Shown here piece by piece: positions 1 to 10,900 of a stretch of 64,000 nt of DNA. Source of the DNA: AP-16 sp036395835 (lineage in GTDB: Bacteria > Pseudomonadota > Alphaproteobacteria > Rhizobiales > Xanthobacteraceae); assembly GCA_036395835.1 (NCBI GenBank), contig DASWCW010000113.1, forward strand, positions 32,212 to 96,211, read 5' to 3'. Positions within the stretch are counted from its first letter, which is position 1; each line of letters opens with the position of its first letter. Position numbers and translations under genes: made by a program. The notes under the pieces were generated by a model, which saw only the letters and a program-made list of their open reading frames with translations, was not told where the DNA came from and did not search any database.

Positions 1-1
1 A

Positions 2-2542
<2,541 letters not shown>

Positions 2543-2584
2543 AGGTTCGAAAATACCGGCACGGCAGCGTCGAAACGGGAATCA

Positions 2585-2603
2585 GCGCATGGTATTCATG
2601 CGC
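2585..2603. promoter_or_regulatory. Inverted repeat just upstream of the LysR start
   Basis: Perfect inverted repeat GCGCATG-(5)-CATGCGC ending three bases before the ATG of the LysR-type gene. A dyad of this size next to a LysR gene is typical of an autoregulatory operator, but its overlap with the translation start region would also let it act as an RNA hairpin masking the ribosome binding site. The role is inferred from position only. Confidence 0.45.
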
Positions 2604-2605
2604 AC

Positions 2606-3463
2606 ATGCATAAAGCCCTGTCCTGGGACGATGCGCGAATCCTGCTCGAAGTGGTGCGGCACGGCACGCAAGGGGCGGCCTCGAAGGCGCTCGGCGTCGA
2701 CCAGGCAACCGTGTCGCGGCGATTGCTGCGGCTCGAGGATGTGATCGGCGCTCCGCTGTTCCTGCGCGACGGCACGCGGCTCATCCCGACCGATCTCGCT
2801 AGGCGCATGGCGGAACAGGCCGAATCCGCGGAATCGGCGCTCACCTCGGTTTTCGACATGGAAGTGGAGGGCAAGCCCGAGGGGGTCGTGCGGATCACGG
2901 CGACGCCGATGATCACCGCGCACGTGCTGGCGCCGGCGTTGCGGCTGCTGCGCGACCTCGCGCCCGGCATCATCGTCGAGCTCATCGGCGCGCCGGAGAA
3001 CCTCGGGCTGACGCATCGGGAGGCAGACGTGGCGCTGCGCCTGACCCGACCCGCCGGCGGCAGCTTCCTCGCCCGGCGCATCGCCATGGTGGAATACGGC
3101 GTGTTCGCGCGCCGCGGCACCGATCGCGGGAAATTGCCGTGGATCGGGCTCGACGAGATGCTCGGCGACTTGCCCGAGGCGCGTTGGCTCGCCAAGCGCG
3201 AGCACGAGCCGGTCATCGCCCGCGCGGCCGACATGGAAACCATCTATCAGGCGGCGCGCGCCGGCATCGGCCGCGCCTTGCTGCCGCTGGCGATCGCCCG
3301 ACGCGACAGCGGGCTGATGCTGGTTCCGGTCGCGGACCCGCCGGCGCCGCGCGAATTGTGGCTCCTGGTCGAGCGGCGGGTGCGCCAGACGCGCCGCGTC
3401 TCGATCGCGCTCGGCTGGGTCGAGGCGGTGGCGCGCGATTCCTTCTCGCCGCCGCCGCCGTGA
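2606..3463 (+). CDS. LysR family transcriptional regulator
   Basis: A 285-residue LysR-type regulator. The N-terminal winged helix-turn-helix (about residues 8-65; AASKALGVDQATVSRRLLRLE is the recognition region) is followed by a substrate-binding domain (about 90-285) that should sense an unidentified small effector. It lies downstream of metH on the same strand; LysR proteins often control methionine genes, but MetR-like identity is not shown here, and the protein is of the short-effector-domain type common in Rhizobiales. The start is chosen because the helix-turn-helix begins a few residues later; no strong ribosome binding site is visible, and a 7-bp inverted repeat sits directly in front of the ATG. 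Confidence 0.9.
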   Translation: MHKALSWDDARILLEVVRHGTQGAASKALGVDQATVSRRLLRLEDVIGAPLFLRDGTRLIPTDLARRMAEQAESAESALTSVFDMEVEGKPEGVVRITATPMITAHVLAPALRLLRDLAPGIIVELIGAPENLGLTHREADVALRLTRPAGGSFLARRIAMVEYGVFARRGTDRGKLPWIGLDEMLGDLPEARWLAKREHEPVIARAADMETIYQAARAGIGRALLPLAIARRDSGLMLVPVADPPAPRELWLLVERRVRQTRRVSIALGWVEAVARDSFSPPPP

Positions 3464-3565
3464 TCGGGATCAGAGGTCAGTAATCAGTAATAGTAATCAG
3501 TCGAAGTCCGGAACCGCGCCGCTTTTACGACCGCTGAGGACCGATTTCTATTCCCTGAAATGCGA

Positions 3566-3592
3566 ACACCGGAGAGAAATTCTCTCCGGTGT
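3566..3592. terminator. 27-nt near-perfect palindrome, probable bidirectional terminator
   Basis: Thirteen-base arms (ACACCGGAGAGAA and its complement) around a single central base. It lies in the convergent gap between the LysR gene (plus) and a 29-residue ORF (minus, ending at 3660), the place where a shared transcription terminator is expected. No run of T follows on either side, so it could also be a protein-binding site. The sequence before it (3476-3502) carries short CAGTAAT repeats. Confidence 0.45.
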
Positions 3593-3659
3593 CGGAACCG
3601 TGTAGCCGTTTTCATTCGCGACCGGCAATTTGGCGGAAAGATTTTTGTTGTAGTCCCCT

Positions 3660-3749
3660 TCAAAATGCGCCGAGCAGGATCGCGGCGATGAAAAGAAACA
3701 CCGCGAACACCGCCAGGACATTGAGTTTCAGGGCAAGATCCACGACCAT
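3660..3749 (-). CDS. 29-residue single-pass membrane protein
   Basis: A very short ORF that gene callers usually skip. The translation starts MVVDLALKLNVLAV and ends AILLGAF; apart from one Asp and one Lys near the N-terminus it is entirely hydrophobic, giving one transmembrane helix over about residues 8-28. A strong Shine-Dalgarno (GGGAGGTG) ends one to two bases before the ATG, with GGAGG at a workable distance, and a TATACT -10-like hexamer lies at 3775-3780 on the same strand. Function unknown; similar tiny proteins are, as far as I recall, conserved in Bradyrhizobium-like genomes. Being alone in its transcription unit, it may be a small regulator of a membrane complex, but that is a guess. 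Confidence 0.6.
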   Translation of the reverse strand: MVVDLALKLNVLAVFAVFLFIAAILLGAF

Positions 3750-4070
3750 CCACCTCCCTCGCAGTTGAAGCTATAGTATAGCAGAGCGCGATCTCGTTCC
3801 GAAGAAAGAAACATGCTGCAGCGCGAACGCGCAGCGATGGATCATCGCACGCCAACGAATTGGGATCGTTCCAGATTCGGCCAGGCTGCGATTTACCGGC
3901 GAACTTTATGAAGATTCCAAAATACCCTTCCGCTCGGCCGGCATCGTGAGCATTCATGCGAATTTTGCAATTCTTCTACAAATCGCTGCAAACGGCGAGC
4001 TGGCAAATCGTCCGATCGCGCGGGCTCCGCTGACCAAGCCGCGATCCTCGAACCTAAGATCCCGTTGCGC
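3750..4070. other. Intergenic region with -10 element for the 29-residue ORF
   Basis: About 320 bases without a recognised gene. On the minus strand it holds the ribosome binding site of the small membrane protein and a TATACT hexamer (3775-3780) with only a weak -35 (TTCGGA-like) upstream. The remainder (3790-4070) is somewhat less G+C-rich than its surroundings, and the ORFs that cross it have no recognisable protein features. Confidence 0.4.
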
Positions 4071-5363
4071 TCACCCGTGCGCGCGCGCGATCGCGCGCTC
4101 GAGAAACAGCGCGGCTTCGAGCGCGCTCCTGTCGCGTCCGAACCGTCCGACGATTTGCACCCCGAGCGGCAGACCGGCATCGTCGGCGAGCCCCGGCACG
4201 TTCACGCACGGCGTGCCCATCAGGGTCCACAGCCGATTGAAGATCGGATTGCCGGTCGTCTGCAGGCCGTGCGGCGCCGCGCCCGGCGCCGACGGCGTCA
4301 AGATGACGTCGACTTCGTCGAGCAGATCGCCGAGCAATTGCCGCGCGCGCCGCGTGGCGCGGCGCGCGTCGTCGTAACGCTCCGCCGTGATCTCGGCTGC
4401 GTTGTCGAGCAGCTTGCGCAGCGTCGGCGCGATGCGATCGCGATGACGATCGTACTCGAAGGCGAGTGCCCGATAGGCCTCGTAGTCCTGGATCACCGGA
4501 TGCGCCCGCCAGGCGTCCTCGAGCGCGGGCGGCAGCGACATGTCCGTCACGCGAGCACCCGCGGCGGCCGCCGCGCGCCCCGCCGCCTCGAGCGCGGCCT
4601 GCATCGCTTCGCTTGCTTGCGACCAGATGTGCATGCGCATCACCGCGATGCGCGGTGCAGCCGGCGTCGTGCGATCGACCCGCAGATCGCGGTCCGCGAT
4701 GGCCGCCGCCGCGAACGCCACGTCGCTGACGCTGGCCGCGAACAGGCCGACCGTGTCGAGCTGCCAAGAGAAGCATTTCATGCCGACCGTCGGCAGCAAT
4801 TGATAGGAGGGCTTGAAGCCCGCCACGCCGCAGAACGCCGCCGGCCGGATCACCGAGCCGCCGGTCTGGCTGCCGATCGCGATTGGAACCATGCCGGCGG
4901 CGACCGCCGCGGCCGAACCCGAGGACGAGCCGCCGGGCGTGTGCTGCGGATTTCGCGGATTGCGGGTCTTGCCGGGCTGCAGATGCGCGAACTCGGTCGT
5001 GACGGTCTTGCCGAGCAGGAGCCCGCCGGCGCGACGGATCTGCGAGACCACCGCGGCGTCGGTCCGGGGGCGATGGCCGGCGTAGATCGATGAACCGTAT
5101 TCGGTGGGGAAATCCACCGTATCGACGATGTCCTTGACGCCGACGGGAAGTCCGCGCAGCGGCCCGGCCGAAGTGGCCGCGGATTGTTTCGCGCGCGGAA
5201 GATCGAGCGCCGTAAACGCGCCGATCTCGGCCTCGCGCGCCGTGATCGCCTGCTCGCAGTTCTCCAGAACCGCCGCGGGCGTCAGCCCTCCGGCTTCGAT
5301 GCGGCACGCCAGATCGAGCGCATGGAGCGCGCGCTCGCTGGTCCTCAAGGTATGGATGTTCAT
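4071..5363 (-). CDS. Amidase signature family protein
   Basis: A 430-residue amidohydrolase of the amidase signature family, which hydrolyses C-N bonds of amides through a Ser-cisSer-Lys triad. Visible: catalytic Lys77 in GVKDIVD, the cis-Ser in the GGSSSGS motif (about 146-148), and nucleophile Ser170 in GSQTGGSVIRP. It lacks GatA-specific context (no gatB/gatC nearby), so it is more likely a catabolic amidase of unknown substrate. The ATG at 5363 (MNIHTLRTSE) is preferred over longer upstream in-frame starts, because the upstream residues are low-complexity and overlap the divergent extensin gene. No strong ribosome binding site is seen. Confidence 0.92.
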   Translation of the reverse strand: MNIHTLRTSERALHALDLACRIEAGGLTPAAVLENCEQAITAREAEIGAFTALDLPRAKQSAATSAGPLRGLPVGVKDIVDTVDFPTEYGSSIYAGHRPRTDAAVVSQIRRAGGLLLGKTVTTEFAHLQPGKTRNPRNPQHTPGGSSSGSAAAVAAGMVPIAIGSQTGGSVIRPAAFCGVAGFKPSYQLLPTVGMKCFSWQLDTVGLFAASVSDVAFAAAAIADRDLRVDRTTPAAPRIAVMRMHIWSQASEAMQAALEAAGRAAAAAGARVTDMSLPPALEDAWRAHPVIQDYEAYRALAFEYDRHRDRIAPTLRKLLDNAAEITAERYDDARRATRRARQLLGDLLDEVDVILTPSAPGAAPHGLQTTGNPIFNRLWTLMGTPCVNVPGLADDAGLPLGVQIVGRFGRDRSALEAALFLERAIARAHG

Positions 5364-5441
5364 GCGTTTCGATCCGAAGAGGAGAGGGCGGCGACAGCAC
5401 AGCGCCCGCCGCGAAAGAAGCATTGAAGCATCCTTAACGCA

Positions 5442-6527
5442 ATGGCGGGCATGCTCCGCGCCATGGCGCGCGGAGTGGCCCTGTTCCTCGTCGGCTCCCT
5501 CCTTCTCGTCGCGCTGCTGGGGTGCGGCCGCTGGTTCGAGCAGCGCGATCCCTGGCGGCACGATGCGGAAGTCGAATGCCTGCAGTCGGGTGCGGTCCGG
5601 GAAGGCTCGAGCGTCACGCGGATGAGCCCGATCGAAGGGCCGGGCATCTGCGGCGCCGATTTTCCCCTGAAGGTGGTCGCCCTCGGGGCCGGACCTGCGC
5701 TCGGCTTCGCCGACGAAGTGCGCCCGCCGGCATCAATCCCGGGCTCGACGTTGCCGCAGGCCTACCCGCGGGAGCTCGCGGTCCCGTCCTATCCGCCATA
5801 TCGGCCCCAGCCCGGTGCGCCGCCCGGCCCGAGCGCGGATCCGAGGCTTGCGCCCGAGCCGCCGCCGCAAGCGCCCGATCCGGTCTATCAGACACGGCCC
5901 GGGACCTATGGGCGCCCCGCGCCGCAGCCTCATGGCAGCCAGGTGCCGCTCGGGCCGAGCCGGGATCCGGCATTGGCGATCACGTCGGGTCCGGCAGCGG
6001 TTGCGCCGGCGGCGACGCTGGCGTGCCCGATGGTCTCGGCGCTCGATCAATGGGTCACCGAGGCGGTGCAGCCCGCGGCGCAGCGCTGGTTCGGCGAGGG
6101 CGTGATCGAGATCAAGCAGATCTCGGCCTATTCGTGCCGCAGCATGAACGGGCAGCGCGGCGCGCCGATTTCCGAGCACGCTTTCGGTAATGCGCTCGAC
6201 GTCGCCGCCTTCACGCTGGCGGACGGCCGCAAGGTCACGGTGAGGGACGGCTGGCACGGGCCGCCCGAGGAGCGCGGCTTTCTGCACGACGTTCACGCCG
6301 CGGCGTGCCGGCAATTCGCGACCGTGCTCGCGCCCGGCTCGAACGCGTTCCATTACGACCATATTCATGTCGATCTTGCGCGGCGCGGGAGCGGGCGGGG
6401 CATCTGCAATCCCCCGGCCATTCCGGGCGATGCCGTGGCAGGACGCCGCGGCGATCCCTCGTTCACGGGGTCGGTGCGCACCGGCGCGCGCGGTCATCTG
6501 CCTTCGGCGGCCGCCGGCGAAGATTGA
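5442..6527 (+). CDS. Extensin-like C-terminal domain protein, exported
   Basis: A 361-residue envelope protein. An N-terminal hydrophobic segment (about 10-28) ends in LLGC, so it may be a lipoprotein (Cys28) or a membrane-anchored protein. A proline-rich linker follows (about 95-165), then an extensin-like C-terminal domain (about 185-335) with the conserved SEHAFGNALDVAAF and HYDHIHVDL stretches. These give the His/Asp zinc ligands seen in LAS-type peptidases, so murein peptide hydrolysis is a plausible activity but is inferred. It is divergent from the amidase gene. The downstream 108 bases lead to a small unknown ORF. Confidence 0.88.
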   Translation: MAGMLRAMARGVALFLVGSLLLVALLGCGRWFEQRDPWRHDAEVECLQSGAVREGSSVTRMSPIEGPGICGADFPLKVVALGAGPALGFADEVRPPASIPGSTLPQAYPRELAVPSYPPYRPQPGAPPGPSADPRLAPEPPPQAPDPVYQTRPGTYGRPAPQPHGSQVPLGPSRDPALAITSGPAAVAPAATLACPMVSALDQWVTEAVQPAAQRWFGEGVIEIKQISAYSCRSMNGQRGAPISEHAFGNALDVAAFTLADGRKVTVRDGWHGPPEERGFLHDVHAAACRQFATVLAPGSNAFHYDHIHVDLARRGSGRGICNPPAIPGDAVAGRRGDPSFTGSVRTGARGHLPSAAAGED

Positions 6528-6635
6528 TTGCTTGCGAGCGCGCCTGGCAGCGCAATGCAAGCCCTCGGGTGGAAGTCGTGCAGCTTCGGAAAAAGCTGCA
6601 CCGGAACAAGCAAGCGCGACCGCAGTTTCCTGGGT

Positions 6636-6851
6636 ATGGCGATGAGCAGACAAAAACTCCACTTCATGGTGCGCAAGCAAGTCAGAGGCGATGGCTTGCC
6701 ATTCTGGCTGTGGGAAGTCGTGGACGCGTGCGGGTGGACCTTGGTGTCCGGCACCGTCTACGGACCGCGCTCCAGGGCCGTCGAAAAGGCGAGGGCGACG
6801 ATCCTGGCTTGCGAGAATCCCCCGAACGCCTGGGGCCGAAAAGCGTCTTAG
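6636..6851 (+). CDS. Small hypothetical protein
   Basis: A 71-residue protein (MAMSRQKLHFMVRKQV...) of unknown function. The central part reads as a compact beta-rich domain (FWLWEVVDACGW, then SGTVYGPR and a helix EKARATILAC). Similar short 'KLHF/WEVVD' proteins occur in rhizobia as far as I recall. The in-frame ORF extends back to 6528, but the start at 6636 removes a Ser/Gly-rich unlikely N-terminus; 6642 is an alternative. A stem-loop at 6870-6921 lies just downstream. Isolated between two unrelated genes. Confidence 0.5.
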   Translation: MAMSRQKLHFMVRKQVRGDGLPFWLWEVVDACGWTLVSGTVYGPRSRAVEKARATILACENPPNAWGRKAS

Positions 6852-6869
6852 GAAACTTGGAAACCTGCC

Positions 6870-6921
6870 CAACAAATGGCATCGCATTCCATTTGGAGGA
6901 TGCCATGGCGGCCTTTTGTTG
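6870..6921 (+). terminator. Stem-loop after small ORF
   Basis: Inverted repeat with outer arms CAACAAA/TTTTGTTG and inner arms TGGCATC/GATGCCA, interrupted by an asymmetric bulge. It begins 19 bases after the stop of the 71-residue ORF, so it could end that transcript; the T-rich strand of the outer arm substitutes for a clear U-tract. A regulatory dyad is the alternative. Confidence 0.4.
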
Positions 6922-7074
6922 AGACACGCTGGGTGCAGCCACAGATCTCACAAGAATAAATATGAGAGCAGGCGCTTGCCGACGTCGCCATTGAGCGATC
7001 CGGGCTGCGGAATTTCCCGCGGGCGGGCGAGTCAGCGCTCCGGGTGGTGCGTCGGTTCGAAACGGATATTCAGG

Positions 7075-7302
7075 CTAATGGTCGGGGCGATCATCGCGTG
7101 GGCGAAGCGGAGTCTCGTAGACGAGGTCCGTGGTGCTGTTCTGCGCCGCCTGGTCCGCGAGCCTCGCCCACATCTGGGCCATCTTCAGCAGCACCATGCG
7201 CGATTGCTGGTTTTTCGACGCGTCCGCCAGCTCGATGCAATCCAACGCGGCCTTGCGGTATTTGCCGTAATTACCCACAGGATCGTCTCCCGAACTACCC
7301 AC
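7075..7302 (-). CDS. Small hypothetical protein of the rhizobial 'YRKAALDCIELA' type
   Basis: A 75-residue, mostly helical soluble protein. The stretch KYRKAALDCIELADASKNQQSRMVLLKMAQMWARLADQA is an amphipathic helical hairpin shared by a large family of short uncharacterised proteins found in many copies in Bradyrhizobium and relatives (recognised by general pattern, not by search). No catalytic motif, no signal peptide. It stands alone, with about 150 bases to the response regulator on the same strand. Confidence 0.7.
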   Translation of the reverse strand: MGSSGDDPVGNYGKYRKAALDCIELADASKNQQSRMVLLKMAQMWARLADQAAQNSTTDLVYETPLRPRDDRPDH

Positions 7303-7451
7303 GGCATGGTTTAAACGATTTGAATCGAAGAACCCTCGCCTACCGGGTCGGTTCCGAGGCCTTGCGAAAAACTCCAGGCTTGTGCCGGTGCCGCCGATCC
7401 GGTTGCTCGCGACCCCTCTTCGCCAGCGGGGAGGGAGGCGCCGAGATCAAT

Positions 7452-7844
7452 TCAGACCTTCAAGGCCGCCTCCAGGGCTTCGGCAAGCTGCTCCTGGCCG
7501 AACGGTTTCTGCAGCACCGGCCGGTCCTGCCAGGGCGGTTCCAGGCGGCCGTCGGCATAGCCGGTCGAAAACACGAACTTTATCCCGCGCTTGGCCAGCG
7601 CTTCCGCCACCGCATAGCTCTTCTCGCCGCCCAGATTGATGTCCAGCACGGCGATGCTGGGGGGCGTCCGGTCCAGCATGTCGATCGCGGTCTCGACGGT
7701 CGATGCCGAGCCGAGGATGGTGCAGCCGAGATCGGTGAGCATGTCTTCGAGCAGCAGCGCGATCAGGGTCTCATCCTCGATGATGAGCACGCGCACTCCG
7801 GTGAAGCGTGAGGCTTGATCGCGGTCCGGCACGGGGGATTCCAT
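7452..7844 (-). CDS. Receiver-only response regulator
   Basis: A 130-residue stand-alone receiver domain (CheY fold). Acidic pocket residues Glu23/Asp24, phosphoacceptor Asp68 (AVLDINLGG), switch Thr94 (FSTGYAD) and Lys113 (LQKPF) are all present, so it should be phosphorylated by a histidine kinase encoded elsewhere. No output domain: it would act by protein contact or in a phosphorelay, as with the many single-domain regulators of Rhizobiales linked to HWE/HisKA_2 kinases. Upstream on the same strand lies the oxoprolinase gene, but the 154-base gap argues against a shared operon. Confidence 0.93.
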   Translation of the reverse strand: MESPVPDRDQASRFTGVRVLIIEDETLIALLLEDMLTDLGCTILGSASTVETAIDMLDRTPPSIAVLDINLGGEKSYAVAEALAKRGIKFVFSTGYADGRLEPPWQDRPVLQKPFGQEQLAEALEAALKV

Positions 7845-7912
7845 TCAGGAGCGCCGACTACCTAGGCTGGCAGCGCGGCAGCTATAGCCCAGGAACGGCT
7901 CGCGGCAAAACC

Positions 7913-7980
7913 GCCGCGCCACGAGGACGCCGGAGGCCGTCCGCGGCCGAAACCCTGTGCGGCTGGCGCGGCTTTTTTTT
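7913..7980 (+). terminator. Orphan plus-strand intrinsic terminator-like structure
   Basis: GCCGCGCC (7913-7920) pairs perfectly with GGCGCGGC (7965-7972) and is followed at once by eight T (7973-7980). The 44-base loop can form a further GGAC/GTCC stem. No plus-strand gene ends here; both neighbours are on the minus strand. The 5' arm can pair alternatively with CGCGGC at 7901-7906, which would give a mutually exclusive hairpin. Confidence 0.4.
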
Positions 7981-7998
7981 GAACGCGCGGCGACGCCC

Positions 7999-10900
7999 TC
8001 AGCGTTTGCGCTCGCTCGGATCGCCGTAGCCGCCCGCGGTCGGGGTCTGAATCACGACCGCTTCGCCGGGCCCGATCGTGGTCGCGTCGCACCCCTGCAG
8101 TCTCTCCACGCGGCCATCCTTGCGCCGCACCCAATTCTCGCCAACCTGACCCGGCTCGCCGCCGGCGAGCCCGAACGGCCGCACCCGGCGATGGCCGGAC
8201 AGGATGGTGCAATCCATCTCTTCCAGGAACCGGATCGTGCGGCGCACCCCGTCGCCGGCGCACCACTTGCCCCGCCCGCCGGAATGCTTCCGGATGTGGA
8301 AATCCTCGAGCAGCACCGGATAGCGGAACTCCAGCACCTCGGGATCGGTCAGCCGCGTGTTGGTCATGTGGGTGTGCACCGCGTCGGTGCCGTCGAATCC
8401 CGGCCCTGCCGGCGAGCCGGAGCAGATCGTCTCGTAATATTGATATTTGTCGTTGCCGAAATTGAGGTTGTTCATCGTGCCCTGGGCGGCCGACAAGGCG
8501 CCGAGCGCGCCGAACAGGCAGTTGGTGACCGCCTGCGAGGTCTCGACGTTCCCGGCGACGACCGCGGCCGGATATTTCGGCGAGAGCATGGAGTTTTCCG
8601 GAATGACGATGCGGATCGGCCGCAGGCAGCCGGCATTCATCGGGATGTCGTCGTCGACCATGACCCGGAACACGTAGAGCACGGCCGCGCGCGTTACCGG
8701 CTCCGGCGCGTTGAAATTGCTGTCCTGCTGCGGCGAAGTTCCGGTGAAATCCACCGTCGCCTCGCGCCTCTTCTTGTCGACACTGATCTTCACCTTGATC
8801 CAGGTGCCCTGATCCATCTCGTAGGCGAACGAAGCGTCGTAAATGCGATCGATCACGCGGCGCACGCTCTCGGCGGCATTGTCCTGGACGTGGCCCATAT
8901 AGGCGCGCACCACGGCAAGCCCGAACTGCGCCAGCATCTTTCGCAGCTCCTGCGCGCCCTTGGCGTTGGCGGCGATCTGCGCCTTGAGATCGTTGATGTT
9001 CTGGCGCGGATTGCGCGCCGGATAGCGCGCGCCGGTGAGCAGTGCTTCGAGCTCGCGTTCGCGAAAGACGCCTTCCGCGACCAGCTGGAAATTGTCGATA
9101 TAGACGCCCTCCTGCTCGATCCCGGTGGCGTGCGGCGACATCGAGCCGGGCGAGATGCCGCCGACGTCGGCATGATGGCCGCGGCTCGCGACCCAGAACA
9201 GGATCTCGCGGCCCGGCGCATCGAACACCGGCGTGCACACGGTGATGTCGGGCAGATGCGTGCCGCCGTTGTAGGGCGCGTTGATCGCGTAGACGTCGCC
9301 TTGCCGGATCGTTCCGGCATTCTCGCGAATGATGGTCTCGACCGCGCGGTCCATCGAGCCGAGATGCACCGGCATGTGCGGCGCATTGGCGACGAGCGAT
9401 CCTTCCTGGTCGAACACCGCGCACGAGAAGTCGAGGCGTTCCTTGATGTTGACCGAATAGGCGGTGTTCTGCAGCGATACGCCCATCTGCTCGGCGATCG
9501 ACATGAACAGATTGTTGAAGATCTCCAGCATGACCGGATCGGCCTCGGTGCCGATCGCCTTCTCGCGCGCGAGCGGCGCGATGCGCTCGAGCATCACGTG
9601 GTTCTTTTGCGTGATCCGCGCCTCCCAGCCCGGCTCGAGCACCAAGGTCTGATGCGGCTCGATCAGGATGGCGGGTCCGGCCAGGCGATGGCCGGGTCTG
9701 AGCCGATCGCGGACGAAGACGCTTGCTTCGCGCCAGGAGCCGCCGGAGTAGAACCGGGTGTGCTGCACGGCCTTGGGCGGCGCGTCCCCGGCAATGGGCA
9801 GCGTCGGCTCGGCGAATTTTTGCGAAGCCCCGATCGCTTCCACCGATACCGCCTCGACGACCAAGCTCTTGCTGGCATCGATGAAGCCGAACCGGGCGCG
9901 ATGCGCGGCTTCGAACGCGGATTTCATGGCGGCGAGTCTTACCTCCCCTTCAGGGGAGGTCGCCGGGCGAAGTCCGGCGGGTGGGGCGTTGTTGTGAGCG
10001 CGGACCCCACCGCCGCCGCTGTGCGGCGGACCCTCCCCGTTCCGGGGAGGGATCGAGAATGCCGGCACGATGAGCCCGGTGTCGGTCCCGGAGTAGCGGA
10101 TGTGCGCGCGGACGTGGACCTGTACGTCGGCTGCGCCCACGCCCTGGGCGGCGACCTCCACGCGAGCGTCCTCGCCCAGTCCGCGGCCGACGCTCGAAAT
10201 TTCGTCGAGCACCTCCTCGCCGAACGGCGCCTCGATCGCCTGCTCGCGCGTCGCGCGGATCTGGGCCAAGCCCATGCCGTAGGCGGACAACAGCGACGAG
10301 AACGGATGGATCAGGATTTTCGTCATGCCGAGCGCGTCGGCGACCAGACAGGCATGCTGGCCGCCGGCGCCGCCGAAGCAGTTGAGCGCGTAGCGCGTCA
10401 CGTCGTAGCCGCGCTGCACCGAGATTTTCTTGATGGCGTTCGCCATGTTCTCGACCGCGATCTGGATGAAGCCGTCGGCCACCTGCTCGGGCGTGCGGTC
10501 ATCGCCGACCTCGCGCGCCAACGCCGCGAATGCGCCGCGCACCGCCTCGGCATCGAGCGGCTGGTCCTGATGCGGTCCGAAAATCTTCGGAAAGAATTCC
10601 GGGATCAGCTTGCCGGCCATGACATTGGCGTCGGTGAGCGCCAGGGGCCCGCCGCGGCGGTAGCATTTCGGGCCGGGATTGGCCCCGGCCGAATCCGGCC
10701 CGACCCGGAATCGCGCGCCGTCGAAATGCAGGATCGAGCCGCCGCCCGCCGCCACGGTGTGGATCAGCATCATGGGCGCGCGCATGCGCACGCCGGCGAC
10801 CTCGGTCTCGAACGCGCGCTCGTATTCGCCGTCGAAATGGCTGACATCGGTCGAGGTGCCGCCCATGTCGAAGCCGATCAGGCGCTCCAATCCGGCGACG

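Noticed and set aside
3476..3502. Short CAGTAAT repeats
   Set aside because: Only three imperfect units; too short and irregular for an array or CRISPR. No CRISPR array is seen anywhere in the window.
3484..3957. 157-codon minus-strand ORF
   Set aside because: Crosses a 27-nt palindrome and the small membrane protein in another frame; no recognisable domain.
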